Shown here one piece after another: positions 37,973-52,900 of a stretch of 64,000 nucleotides of DNA; the first letter of the stretch is position 1; every line of letters begins with the position of its first letter. The notes below the pieces were generated by a model. It was not told the origin of the DNA. It made no database searches and worked only from the letters and a program-made list of their open reading frames with translations. Both the position numbers and the translations under genes were made by a program. Source of the stretch: Hofstenia miamia. Its lineage: Eukaryota; Xenacoelomorpha; Acoela; Hofsteniidae. The stretch lies in assembly GCA_900660155.1 (NCBI GenBank), contig CABFPE010000780.1, positions 51,888 through 115,887 of the forward strand, in the 5' to 3' direction.

Positions 37973-40900
37973 ATGAATGTTATCCATTTGGCTATTTTCC
38001 TTTTCTTTTATTTTCCAAGAAGTGAGTAATTTTTTAATTTTAAAATATTACCTGTAAAATGTAGTTCAATTACAGAATTGCATATAATTTACAGCACTTA
38101 GACTTTTTTGAAGCCAAGCCTTTTCAGTATTCACACAATTTGAATGTAATTTGGAACTTCCTTAGAACAGTGATAATCACCTAATACATACAATAAGTTT
38201 AAGAATGAAACACTAGAGCTATGATCTAAGTTCTACCACTGAAGAGTAAATTTGTTTTTTCGTAACCACAAATTTTGATTTGCACACAATCACGCCCTAG
38301 ATTTCCAGCAATCAAATAATGGCTTATCATTAACTAATGTGTCATTATTATTATGTATATTCTGAGGTCTGTGTTATATATGACTGCTAAGGATATATAG
38401 ACCAAATCATGGATGTTTATGAAAATGGTGTAGTGGTAGATTATCAAAAGAGCATATCTAATTGGTTATTTACATGGGTGGATTCAGGATTCTAAGTAAG
38501 GGGGTGCGACTATATGCATGCATGTACCTCGTGTGCGCGGCCTTTTGTGCATACATATTATAATTTTCTATAAGAATAATAGAAAAAAACATGACAGGTA
38601 GTTTAAATGCTTTCTTGAAACTAAAATAGGCAGAAATTATGTTATACATTAGATATTTGTCAGTAAGACAAGCAATGTATTCATCTTCTATATGTTTTTA
38701 TTCCAAATTTAGATGTAGGGGCGTGCGCCCTCCCCCCTTAAACCCGCCCCTGATTTATCATAAATCTAAAAAAATCAATTTATAAAATTGTAACACTATA
38801 TTGCCTACGTCCTTTATAAAACACAATCCTAAGATATTGCTGAATGTGTTCTAACAAATTGTAAAGTGTACAAAAGTGGTTTGCTGTGACTGAAGTATTT
38901 AAAAATATTCATGATTTTTCATTAAAAACTACAATTTCTTAAAAAGTTTTGAATTCTCATCATTCCCAATGTTCAGGTATTCAGGACGTTTAAAGCCCAT
39001 GGTAGCAACAAGCAGCCTAAACTATTTGTGTGTGCGCCCGGACGGGTTAGCACAGGCGTGCGAATTAAGTCGAATATCATATTCTATACAATGGTGTTTA
39101 CAGAATTTAGATACCTTAATTCGGTTTAAGGTTATCAGCGTTTATAGTTTTCTAAAGAAGCCATAAAATATTTAAAAAATTCACAGAAAGTTTAAGCTTC
39201 AAAAAACTAAACAATGCTCTATTATTATGCTGGATTGTAGGATTGTAGTTATAGCAGTAAAAGCAAAATTTTGGCGATAAAAAAGCCTTAAAAACATTTA
39301 TTACCTATTCTATAACATTCATTAAATCCAACTGAATTTCCTGTAATCAATGACGACTCTTACTAAAGCTTTCCTCTTACTTAGTTCACACCGAAACATG
39401 TTTAATGAATAGCAAAGATGTTGCCTGTCACGACGAAGCATTTTGCGATAACAACCGTGATCGCGGGAAATATGGACCCAAGTTTTGTGCATGTAAAGAT
39501 CCGATGGTTTATGGAAATGGAATAGAGGCATGTGATCCGAGCAATGAGTAAGTAATTCATAAGGTTTTACTAAAAAGCAACTGATTGCGTTCAGTACTGT
39601 TTTGAGGTGTTCAACCCATATTAGAATTAACTGTGTAATAGAAAGTAGTTTTCAATGCAATTTTCTTAATGACTAAATCTTAACAAAATCAAATGAGAGA
39701 AAAATAGCTAGTGTTGACATTTTTCTAAGCACTCATTTTTTTAAATTTTGTTTGTACAAATATTCTTGCCTTAGGTTGTCTTGTACAAATAACCCATCTA
39801 ATCAATACGCGCTTAGCGTGTAAAATTGGCATTTCCAAAATTGTATACTAGTCTAAATGCTTTTATTATAGTACTGTTTTAGAAACGAAATGCCGATCAT
39901 GAGTGGGCTAAGATATGAAGGGTGCTTTGATATTCCCTTACTAGTGTTCGATCTACAATGGTCATGTGGAGATGTTTCAGAAACTGGTTTCACTGTTTCA
40001 GAGGCGCAAAAATCATGTGCCAGACTTGGATTTACTTACACATTGATAACCGAAGGTTAATTGGAAATTTTATTTTGTAGATTTATGTTATATTTTCAAA
40101 TCTATGTAAGTTGAATAACATCAATTGAAAATGTACGCACTGTTATCGTGTATTTTTTTCAAATATACGAATGAAAACACTGCACAAAAACATTTTTTAT
40201 GCGCTACTAGAGGTTGCGCAATATCGATTTTGATCTTACTTGCTTTACTATATGACCTTATCTTTATATGCAAAGCAACCAAGGGTGTAGTTCCTAGAAT
40301 TTTCTAGAGCGGAAATCAAAATAAGAAAGCACATTTTTCACATTTATTCTTTTTTAAGCAAAATACCCCCTCCACTGAAAAGATCCTTTACACAACGGAA
40401 ACTTTTTAAATTCATTTTCTACTTCAGTTACTCATGTAAAAGGTCTTAACCCTATTTTAATTGAGGGGGGGAGGGAGTGCAAATTTTTTTCCCAAATATC
40501 TTTAAGAAAATCAAAATGTTGATTAGTTGAAGGCTCATGGAAAATTTTCATCCCATGAAATTAAGTTTTTTTATTTTCTTAAAAAATTGTGTCAATATCT
40601 TTGCCCAAAAAAATTAATGGAAATTTTGTCAGAGGGCAGTACTAAAATGTATCTATACTGAAATTTTTTGTTTCATATTTAGCTCGCTTTATTCTCCATA
40701 ATCATTTTTTTTCAATTTGGGTAGCAAAGGGATAATAAAGGCCTTGTACAGTACAATTTGCATAACAGGTTAAAAATGGGACAAAATTGCATCGACTCCT
40801 TTATCTGTGCTATCTTATAAGAAATGACATATTTTGCTGATCTCATTTTGAAAAATGCTGATTTCAGCAAAAAAATCCTTGCAATGTGCAATATCACTAT

Positions 40901-43900
40901 TTGTATTTAATGTTCTTTTAAGGGAAGCTACCAGCCAATTTTCAAAGCGATTGGATTTGATCATTATTAAGGTAATTAAGTAGGGAGTTCTATTTGGCAC
41001 CCTCCCCAATAAACGAAGTATATAGAAAAGCCTAATGAAAATAGGTTTAATACCAGAGGGTGAATTAGGTCACGTCTGCTTCTGCCACAATTTCTTTGAC
41101 CCGTCGTGGGTGAAGGTAGACGATAGCAAATGCGATATGTCATGTGTTGGGGATGCTGAAGATTCTTGCGATGTGAACAATGCTCCTTATTACTGTTGTG
41201 GGGGAATTCATTCGAGCGTGGAATACACAACTTGTGGACATGCTTGTGATGTGCGAGTATACAGTGTTTATAACTCCCAATTAACGGATATTGTATCACT
41301 CGAGGTAAAAAATTTTTAAAATCCTATCAGCGTTGTAAACGGGCCAAAAGAATTGAACCCAGTTCAATCATATAGAATTGTTAACATTCTGACCCCACTT
41401 GTAAACAATTTTCATAAATGTTCCATTGATTTTCAGAAACATGCATTTCTCAACAGTGTCGAAATATAATTCATTTCTTAATTTTGTAATAGTGAAAACT
41501 CCAAAATCATTATCAGATGAGTACGGTCTACTAACACATTTCTTGCAGCAAGTTTCACGTTAATATACACTATAAATTTTCAAATTTTTATTGCCCTATA
41601 CCACCTCAGTATCAATCATTTTCGTTGGACAAAACTCACATTTTCAATATTATTTAAATTACTAAATTTTACATTTTCTACCAAAATAATTATTACCCAT
41701 AATTTTTATTTAACTTTAACATATGTTACCCGACACATTTCCTTTAGCTCAAACGGTGACCCAAACTGATCCGTTTTCGGGTCGACCCGATCCGTTTGCA
41801 ACTCTCGTAGCAATGCTTTGATAATAATCAAGCAATTCTTGTAAATTATTTTGTAGATATTAAACAGACTGATATTCACAAAAATTGGACTCTTTATCCA
41901 ATTTGAAAGAAATTGCTTTAATTCGATAAGTTATTTTAATGTCTTGTGATAAATTATTGCATTGATTAATAGCTTATTTCGAGGCTGAGATTATTAGCTT
42001 TTAAAGGAAATCTTTATCTTTGCTGCCTAGTTAAAATTACGGCCATTAGCACTGATTAAGATTAAAGATAAACCATGTTTTCCTGTAAATCACTGCACAT
42101 GTAAATATCTTATAATAATTAAAAATTTGCAATATGCATATTCTATTGCACAACGTTTGTTGATAAAATCACATGCTTTTCATAAAAATGAATCATATTA
42201 ACATAAATAAGTACATTTACATGTGACATGTACCATTTACAACGAACTGGAAGGTGATACGCAAAAAAGACTGCAGAAGTCAAATCAGCGTCGTCGAATT
42301 AGAATGGAACATGGCATGGCTTTCCTAATTTTTTTAGTGCTGCACACTGTTATTGCTATTTATCAAGACTATACATTTTTATCTAAATACGTAAAATATC
42401 AAATTAATAGCTTTGTTGATGAACGAGTTGCAATCTTTCTTATACAAATAAAGAGTCAAGTTTTCAATCCTTAACTTTAAACAACGAGGTGATATTTCGA
42501 GGAATTTGCTTTTTCTATCATTAAAGAATAAATTTTTTATTTCAGCATAATTCTAAATTTTCGTGAAAGTACTGTATGCATTTCTCTTCATTATATTTTC
42601 ACAAAATGTGAAGCCCTCAGATCAAGATGGAAGTGGGAAAGCTTTTTATGAACTGCCCCACCCCGCCCAACTGACATCGTACCCTGCCCCATAATCACGT
42701 GTTGATGTCTGTCCCATCTCACCCCACCCTTTTTATTCTACCGCCTCAAATTGCCGCAGTAAAAATTTCGTCAATCGTATTGCTTTATATTTTTTTCATT
42801 AACATTTTTATAGCACTACCGCACTATCTCTTCCAAATATTTTGAACCCCTTAGTCCTTAGTGAAACAGAATAATTTTTTCATCTGTCATCTACTATTAC
42901 TACCAATAGAAATTTAATAACATGCCAATACATAGTAAAAACCTAATAGCAAAATGAAATTTAACTTTAGCTTATAGAGTTTTTTTTACCAATAACCTAT
43001 TGCGATTTTTTATGCAAGGATAGTCGTATTCCCTACAGTGTAATTGCAAGCCTATTGACAACAAATCAAATTTCAAAAACGTAAAAATTCATGATAATTA
43101 ATTGTTCGAAATTTCATACAAATCCAAGTTTTATCAAGCAGGGAACTTTAATGTAGGAAAATGCATATTATAACCGTTAATATTGGTAATTCTTTGGCTT
43201 AATTTTTTTAACTCGGGTGTTTTGCCCCATGAGTACCAACTTTGGAAAAACTTTTCCCCATACCCGACCAGCCCCGTTTACATCCATTTCTGCCTCAGAT
43301 GTGTTTAATAGTGTTTTTCGACTACAGTCAAAGCCGTGGCTTAGCCTTGCGATGCCTGAAGTTTCAATGCTTAAAAGCCTAGTTGGCAGGACAGAAATAA
43401 CAGATTGTTCTTGTTTTCCAATATTAAATTGCATATTATACAGGGTGGTCCGATTCTGAATCCTTATAACTTCATATGTTAATGAAGGCTATTTAATACT
43501 TACAACGAAGTTGTCATTCCAAATGATGGCATTCGAAATGAAGGAATGTGTAGTAAAGTTCAAGAACAACATGATTCGGTTTCTTCGGAGTATTCAATAA
43601 CGAGATAGCATAGCTCTCTAATGAGCACAAGAAATGTCTTGAATGCGCCCCACCAATGAAGTCGAACACGAAGAAATTGTGAAAATATTACAACAATGCA
43701 AGAACTTTTGAATATGATTCACACACTTTTTCCCGAGAATATTATTAGCCCTGGACATGAGTCGAACCACAATGCAAAGAGTTCTCCCTACAAGGAGACT
43801 TTGCTGCCAACGAGTTGCAGCGAATAAGAGAGGATCCGATACATGTTCATGCTCCGGCTTTTTTTATGTTGTTGAAATTTTTAGATAATAACTTACATAT

Positions 43901-46900
43901 ATGGATCAACATTATGTGTATTTTCATTTCAATATGTTTAATAATATATATTGAAGTTATAAGCATTTAGAATGGGCGTTCCAAATTGACCGCCTAGTAT
44001 GATAATTTTTTTAGACTTTTTGTTTTTTCCATTGTGTGTTTGGCGCTTCTACATTGAACGATGTTTAATCATACTGCGTTAGGAATTTAGGACAACAATC
44101 CAGTGTTTTTTATTATAAAATAACTTTCAATTGGCTTTGTCAATAGATAAATGAATTGACAAATAATAAGCCTTTTATTGGAAGCACTGTTTTGTTGATT
44201 AATTAATTTAATTTGAGCATAATTTAAGATTGATCCTGAAGAATTATTTCTTACTAAATAGAATTCTGCGTCATAGAGAGTGTTTAGGGAGAGGCGAGTT
44301 CAAACAATGTGGAAGAATCCAAAGTCCTTCGCGGATCAACTGCGCTGATTAAGCCGAGACAATTGGTGTTGGCTAATAACGCTTTGCAAGGTCTAATGTA
44401 CTATACTCTTTTACCCGAAGGTTCAGCTACTGCCACGGACCCACGAAGGGAAGGGATATTCGAGTGGCGGGTGCTAGAGACGGGAAACATTCCGTTTCTT
44501 TTGCAGACGGCGTCTTTTAAACCAGTATCCACAATTGTAACAGTCAGTGTATGTATATACATTTATGTTCTCAGAAGTCTATAGTTGCTTTCTATTAATT
44601 TACAGGTATATTTGTATCTAAAGGGCACGCTATATATTAATAGTTTCTAAGAAACAATAGATGATCATTCTTTCATATTTATCTAATGGAAATAGGCGAC
44701 CTATACCACTTTGTAGAGTCTTAATGAGTAATAACAAACAATGCGATTCGATCGATTTCAATTTTTTAATGTTAGCTAAGCAATGAATTTAATATGATTT
44801 ATATTTTTTGAATGGGCCATTATACTAACAACGTTCTTCTTAAAACTAAATTTAAAATCTTTATAAATTTTCAATTTTAAAAGTATTTATTCACATAATT
44901 TTCCGTTTAAGGAATGTTGAAAGCATTAGATACTATACTTAACTAATTAATTTTTTAACTGAGAATTCAAATTTTATGTGAATTTTCAATTGAGACTTAG
45001 TTTTTATCGCATGCAATAATGTTAAAAGATTACTAAAAAGGTTTCTGTCAATATTCATGCTAGTTAAATACGGCACATAAATAGCGTGAAATGTTTTTTA
45101 GTGTTTACAATAGGATGTCCAAATTTTGTAGAAATCCCATTGCATTGACGAGCTTTATAGCAATGCTGTTGGATTTCTAGAACATTTTCACATCAATACA
45201 TCTTAACCTTTTGAAGGTGTCAGAATTTTTTGCAAGTACTTACTAGAGTGTGACATCGGGTGCGCGATTAAACCCGACCAGATTTCGGGTTTCGAGTTGG
45301 GCCCAGGGTACAAAGCTTAAATTTATTGATAAAATAGATAGAAATAATATCCATCACTCCAGTTGAAAAAGATTTAAGACTTCATAAGTAATACTATTTA
45401 ATGGCTATGTTTACCATATCAGAAAATGTTCCAAGACTTGAGTATTGCAAATCAAAATCTACGCATCGGGTCGAGTCGGGTTCGGGTAATAAATTTTCGG
45501 GTCGGATTCGGGTAGTGAATATTCTGATCTTGTCTTTTGATTAATACAGCGTAAATGCTGACAAATAATTTTTAGTGCGCCCCTAACTCTGTTTCGCAGG
45601 ACTACTCGTTATAATATTTTTAAAAATAGTTATTGAATTTGCAAACACTGAAGTTTTATGCAAAATTAAGAATAAATACATATGGGCCTACTTTAAAGGA
45701 AAAATAACACAATTTTTCATTTATATGCGATTCATTGTATAATTACTGCAACCCAAAGCTAATTTTCAAATTAGTTGTGTTTATTGCAAAATATATAAAC
45801 TACGCTATAAATTGACTTCATCTAGTAATATTTAAAATTGTTCTGATTACAACTTTTGGAATTTAAAGGGTAATGATGTTTGTTTCTTCTAGGTCTCTGA
45901 GAAGTTCAGTCTTGAAGGTGTTACGATCGTTTGTCCCAAAGATTTAGAAGGTGAGAAAAACGCAACTCTTCGCGAATTCGGAGAACCTTGTGAAGCAACG
46001 ATCTCAAAGGGAACCGACATCGTTGCATATGTCTACTTCGACGATGGAATTGAAGAATACATCCGTGTCAACGACCCCAAACAGGTTTTCGCATTTAAAG
46101 TTGCCCTTAAATTGAACCCTATTTCTATTAGGAATTTATCAAAATTTTTTATTGCTTCCCCAAAAAATTTTTAATCGCTTAGACCCTCACATTTAAAATC
46201 TGAAAATACCACAAGATAAAAAATTATCTATTATTCTTTCTTATTCGACTTTAATTCTCGACTTGACCTACGGCGCGACAACCTTTGACTTTGCAACACG
46301 ATGTGCCTGGACGGGGCTAGGTATGGAAGGAATTTGAATATTTTTGCAAACATCGGATTTTTCATTGAAAAAATTCATATTTGCATGTACTTCATTCACA
46401 AGGATAAGCTTTAGCACAAATCTTCATGATTGCATGAGCGTCCTAATCCCATACATGTGTTGATTTAAAATGCTTTCAATATTTCTTAACAGGCTTTCAT
46501 AAAATTATTGAAAAATGGGGAAAAAATCGATTTCTTACATAGTAGAATGGGGCTAATCGTATATTAACATCTATGATAATTTTTTCCTAAATTACATCAT
46601 TGCTTCAGGAGATTGAACTAATTATTTTTGGTGTGTCGCTTTGCAATTGAAAAATGAAGGATAAGTTGAGATGATTTAACCTTAAACAGACTAGTGTCCG
46701 TTTTAAAGGACAAAACGTGTTTACACATTTACAAAGAATTTTCTCCAAGCCTATTTCCAAAGTTGAAAATCTTTGGGAACATACTTTAATGCAATGTTGA
46801 AAATTTCTATTAAAGCTTATTGCTGTGGCAGAGATTGTTGAACAGATTAACAAATTTTGTTAGAAATTTTAGAATTTTTGAAAAAGATTTAAATTCTCTC

Positions 46901-49900
46901 CAACCTAGTGTGAATGTATTTAGAAGGTTTGAGCCCCTGATGGCAAGAAAGAACTTTGACTGTTTTTTGATTTGTGCAAAGTTATTCCAAACCCATTGAG
47001 GCGTGCCGTGCACAAAGAAAGAGGATACTCTCCTCTATCATGTGCTGCTTTTAGATTGAGCACACCATTAATAACCATTTAAAATTTTTTTATAGGATCA
47101 TTATCAATTTTTAAAAAATCTTCAGACTGTTTAAGGTTAAGGGCTTACGAGCGAGCGAGTGTCTGTTTAGGTGTATGAAATGCATAGATTCTAAAAATTC
47201 TAGTTTTGCTTTAAAAAATTGTACCAATTAAATACAAAAAATCTATTTCAAATGAAAATTACATTTTATGCTATAATATTGCACTCGTGGTGTGGAAGGC
47301 ATTACATGGTGTAGCACCTTCATATATACGAGACATACTACACTAGAGCATTTCTTCAAATGGTCAATACAGTCCTCGCAATTTTGGAAGTAGTCTTTTT
47401 TGTACCCTTTGTTCGAACAGTTAACTCATCTAATGTTTTTTTTGTCGCTGGCCCAATCGTCTGGAACAGATTACCAGGAGATATTCGACTTCTTCATTCA
47501 CTTTCACTATTCGAGAGTAATCTAAAATCATACTTGTTCTCTGTGGCCCATAGTTTATTTTGTTAGTGTATGACCGCAAGGAGCCTATGCATATGGCGGT
47601 ATCTAAATTTACATTATTTTTTCATTCGTTGTCACAGCATGCTTCACGTTGCTGTGACTCTCATCTCAGGGCACTCACTAGTTCCCAGGGAGTCTGAGCG
47701 CTTTCATTAGGACTCTAGCTGTTCTTAACAATGCTGCTTTCTGTACTTCCGCGACTCCCCATTTTTCTAATCCTAATTCCTCCAAGTAATGATTGTTTCT
47801 TACTGCTCCGAGTGCTCCAACAGCTAATGGGACTACTTCACAACCTATTTCCTCTGGTATCTCCCTGTACTTGTTTATCTTATCTTTCTTCTTGTTTTCT
47901 AGATTTCTGACCCTTGGTACAGCTATGTCTATCGCTGTTCTCATTCTTTCCTCCCTATATACCACTACTATATATGGTCTCCCGCCTTGCTGGCTTGTAT
48001 GTTGAAGTCCAACAGTATCTTAACTTTCTCATTATCAATAACGCCCTAAGGCGTATGCTCATACCACTAGTCCCCTGTTTCATAGCCTACTCTTTTGTTT
48101 ATATGTTTATATGTTTTTATGAAGAAAATTCGTTCTCAATTTTATAAATTTTCTTTTTTAAACTTCTAGATTATTACGAAGTGATATTTTTACATATTAA
48201 TTTTAAGGTTTTAGCACTATTACTACAAGAGTATTGCTTTTAAAACTTACTTGTCAAAGAAAATTGTGTAGAGAAATTAAAAAAAATCACTTAGTTTTGA
48301 AAGTGTCATAAATTAAATCTGAAATAATATTCATTTAGGAAAGTGCTGGTACACCTGTCATTCAATACTTTAAGAATTATCCCCCAGCTTCCGATCCACT
48401 GACATCTCATTACCTGGCTTTTCCCTACAAGATGTTTAAGAGCAACGTAAGTATGAACTAATGGTTTGTAGTTATTTTAGAAAGATGATATTTTTAATAA
48501 TTGAAAAGAATCGCCAATTTTTCCATCAACTAATGGAGTAAATGTCAAATTACAAAGGCAAATGAAGGAATGATGTGAATCATTTTCAAAACAGTTATTC
48601 CGAGAAAATCAAGTTGGTGATAGTTATTGGAGTGTTTCGTATTTTGTAAAAAATCCCTGATCTCTTAGAATTTTCTGGTTTTCCTGACTGTGTAAATCAC
48701 TAAATCCAAGCGCATTTAGGAATGTGGAATAAATATTATTTCATAATAAGCAGTTATGAACAACTTGTATTTCATAAGGGACCAAGAGCTTTAATTTCAT
48801 TCAAAGTCACCTGAGTTTTCAATTCAGTTTAAAAGAAAACCACCTGACACGTGAAAACAGGTTAGATCTCCAATTACGCTAAAAACGTTGAAGGCGGAAT
48901 CACATAATTATGTTGCAGTAAGATTATCGCGAATTTTGATGGCATCCTCATCATTCAGTGAAAGGACATACAAATTATAGTGAATTAGGATGTCCTTGAT
49001 TCAGTGCTATAATCAGTTATTAGAAAGATTGATGCTTCCAGTGAGGGAACTGTTTATATTTTTGATAAGATTGAACAGTGCCTACATTATTAGACATCGA
49101 AGCATTGCATGTAGAAGGTGGTGATGGCCCTCAAACCAAAATCATAGTCACAGAACTATAGCCACAATCTGATTTAGTTATCATTATTTTAGCTAAAATT
49201 TTGCATTTTAAAAACAATCCTTAGGTCATAGAGTACAAAGTTTCTACAAGAGAAATGTCTCCAGCACTCCAATATATATATATATATACATAATGTATTT
49301 CAGGTAAAGCTATTAGATTTTTTTTCAATTTGTAAATCAAAATAGCTATCTAAAATTACTATAAGTTTTATACTTTAGTCTACTCTCAATTACATTGAGG
49401 TGTACGCAACAGCAGAAGATTCTTCTGAGGATTTAGTTACTATAAAAGTCTGTGCAGGAATTGCACGTAAAATTTGTTCTTCTACGGGTAAGACATATTG
49501 CCACTACTCCGACAGTTGCATTGATAGCGACGCTGACTGCATTCTCACTTACACTTGCGATGAAGACGAAATCTTTTACATATCATCGTCAACTTGCTGC
49601 AACAACCAAACAGGTGCCAAATATTTTTCCAATAATTCTAGAGGTTTAACGGGATAATTGCTTCTTGCAGAGTTTGTTGCATCCCTTAGAACTATTTGAA
49701 GCAATTGTTTTATGGAATACTTCATTTTGCATTGTAACTTACCATACAGGGCGTACTTGTGAAAATACTTTTAAATTATTTGTGGTTTTCCAAGAAAAGT
49801 ATTGCTTAATTTCGTAGTTAGAGGGGTGTTTTTTTAAGTCATAGAAACGTTTTTTGCTCAAATAGTTTTTAGGCTTACCAAGGAGTAACATTCTTTACTT

Positions 49901-52900
49901 TAGGCATATGCAGAACTGTTGCAATAGAAATAGACGTTTTGGCAGACGAGGACTTGCAGTTTGAAAATGGCTACATCAATGTTGAAGTACAAAAATGTCT
50001 TTACATAGAAGAGCTGGGCGCTGGAAAATACGTTCTTTTTGAGTTTTTGAATAATTTTCAGATACTTCCTGGTGACTTTCCGATTTTTACGTGTGACGGT
50101 TGCCGATTGGCTATAAACACAGCTGCTGAGCCGGGAACAATTAAATCTTACAAATGTATGCGCACTAAGAAGGTAACTACTCACCATTAATATATTGGTT
50201 TGGAGAACTAAAAACCTGGCCTTTGGCCTTTATTAATTGGACCAACTCTTTAAAAATGTATTATGTACAATCTACTTTACCTCTGAAACGGATCCTGAGC
50301 TTTCTTAGCCTCCAAGTAGTCTATCAATTTAATTAAAGTATTAAGTTAGTGAATATATATATATATATACATATGTATATGCATATGTAGTTATGGATTT
50401 ATCTTCTGTACACCTTCATATTTATAATATGTATTTGGTAAATTTTGGTAGGAGGGAAGATATACATTTCAGTAGATATTCTGAATTTAGAACCAACATT
50501 CATATGAAATCGCATCTCTTGGGCCGATGACTTGCTCAGGCGGACATGTGACAACTGATCACATGATACGAGCTGTGTCTACAATTGTGTCGAAGGTTTT
50601 CTATCGTCGCCAATATCCTAAAGCTGGGAGATATCTTCTCACTTTTGCGTTTTATGAATTTTGTTCTCAAGACGAAAAATACCCTTCTGGTTATAAATGC
50701 GGGTGATTGTCTTTCGTTTGAAACTTAAGGCAGCCTAATTTTGCTTTTTCTATCACATCGCATTTCCTCTTAGCGTCAGTTTTTATTAAATGTTTAAATA
50801 CAAAATGTAAGCGTTTTCACATTTATATAATTTGACTTAAGTTTCCTTGCAAAATGTCTACCCAAATAAACCTATCAAATCGAAAAGTTTTAACGTGTCT
50901 TATTTGGAACATACATTTATTCAATAAAGTCTTAAACATAAAGTATGACTATACGTAACGGAAATTAACAAATGGGGCGCATTACAAAATAGTATCAAGA
51001 TCGAAAATTTTTTACAATCATTTTAGATAATTGGTGAATCACTGAAATGCTTTATTGAGTTTTGTTAAACATTTTTTGCAAAAATAAATTTTGATAAAAT
51101 TCATTTTAAGCTTTTTATAATAAATTGTATATTTTTTCATTTCAAATTTGCAATATATGGTTTTATTGTAAAAAATTCAGGAAATTTCATAACAAGAGTG
51201 GGTATTGATTGGAGATAAAGGAACCCGGGTCGCCTCTAACACAAGAAAAATTACATAAAGCATTAAAAAATTACATTGGAAATTTTTACTACACAATTAT
51301 GCAACTAGCATATTTTTTAATTTAAACTCCTTAAAATTTTTCTGTATCTGCTCTTTACTAAGATGGTTATGATGCATTTTGCATTTGAAATATTAATTTA
51401 AATTTCAAATATCCATACATTATCACATAATGCAAATTTTTAAGTTCTTATGACTGTTTAAATGTACATTGTGCATGCCATTAATTGCTTATGTGTTTAT
51501 TGTAGTACTTGAAACTTCCAGACGTAAAGCAACTAATAAGGATAATAATAGTTCAATTATTCCAGTAAAAAATGTTTTTAGGTTTTTCTGATTTCTACAT
51601 TGTATTTGAAAATAAACTATTTAAACCAAAGTAGTTTAGAGAAAGATACAACTCCTTTTCAAATATTGAGTTGAACGTTGTTGAGAATGTTCCTGAATAC
51701 ACGATACAATGCTCAGATATCAAATATCGATACTTCGCAGTCAATGTAAGGATTTTCTGTACAGTAAGATTTGTCAACAGCATAACTGCGCATGAACAAG
51801 TGACAGTAACATTTCATTTTGGAGACGAAAACACAACGAGTGGCTTTTCTTTAAGTGAATACGTCTTTTCCCATGTTTTTGAGGATCGTGGCATCAAAGA
51901 GGTTACTTTTGAACTTTCATTTAAAGAGACCTTATATTGATTTAAAGATGGGTTCCTTTTTACATTTTATTCATTTCTAATGTTCAAATGGAGGCACATT
52001 TTCTTTAGAAATGTTCTAGGAAATAATATTAACTGTTAAGTAGATATTTCATATATGGTACGCCTTGTTTTTATAAATTATTCAGGCGTAAGAAATGCCT
52101 TTTTAGATTTGCACTGTTAAGTTGTTTTCCATGGATACTATCCTTAGATGCTTCGCAAACGTAGTAGTATTAGCTAAGCTACCCCGCAACTAATATTTGT
52201 TGACATGACTGATATTTCTCAAGTACGTACTTTCTATAGTCAAAGTGAAAAATTAGTAGCCCTGATTTATCTGAATTTAAAAAATATGAATGAAGTTAAA
52301 AAAATTGTCCTCTTTGAATAATTCATATTTCTCAAGTACGTACTTTCTATAGTCAAAGTGAAAAATTAGTAGCCCTGATTTATCTGAATTTAAAAAATAT
52401 GAATGAAGTTAAAAAAATTGTCCTCTTTGAATAATTCATATTTCTCAAGTACGTACTTTCTATAATGTTTAGTCAAAGTGATAGCTAAAAGTAAAGGAAA
52501 ACTAAAATATATGTGAAGAAAAATGCACAGAAACAATCATCATATATTACCTTGTTCTCCCTTTTAAATATAGAATGCAAATATTGACATTGGTATCCAA
52601 TAACATATAATTCACATAGAATACAATGACGATAATTTATGTGGTCGTGCATGATTAAATTAAGTTGGCACACGTAGAATAATATTTTTTTCTTTTTTTG
52701 TTAATAATTTATTTTTCAGGTTTTCTGAAAGAAAATGCATGAAGCATGGTCTTAAAAGAGTAGCAAAATATCTTAGGCATGCAACGTCTCATTTATGTGC
52801 TGAGACTTTATTTTTCAGCGTATTTTACCTCCAATAACACATTTATTAAGGTTTTTATTCCCTATATTTTATGATGGACTTTTTAGTTGAAAATTGAAGC

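Noticed and set aside
43177-43459. Overlapping 80- and 85-codon ORFs on opposite strands
   Set aside because: No homology or splice context. They are probably shadows of a somewhat GC-richer intron segment beside a mariner remnant.
46605-47013. Two overlapping minus-strand ORFs, considered as another LINE
   Set aside because: They contain no RT, endonuclease or C-terminal LINE motif, and no family could be recognised.
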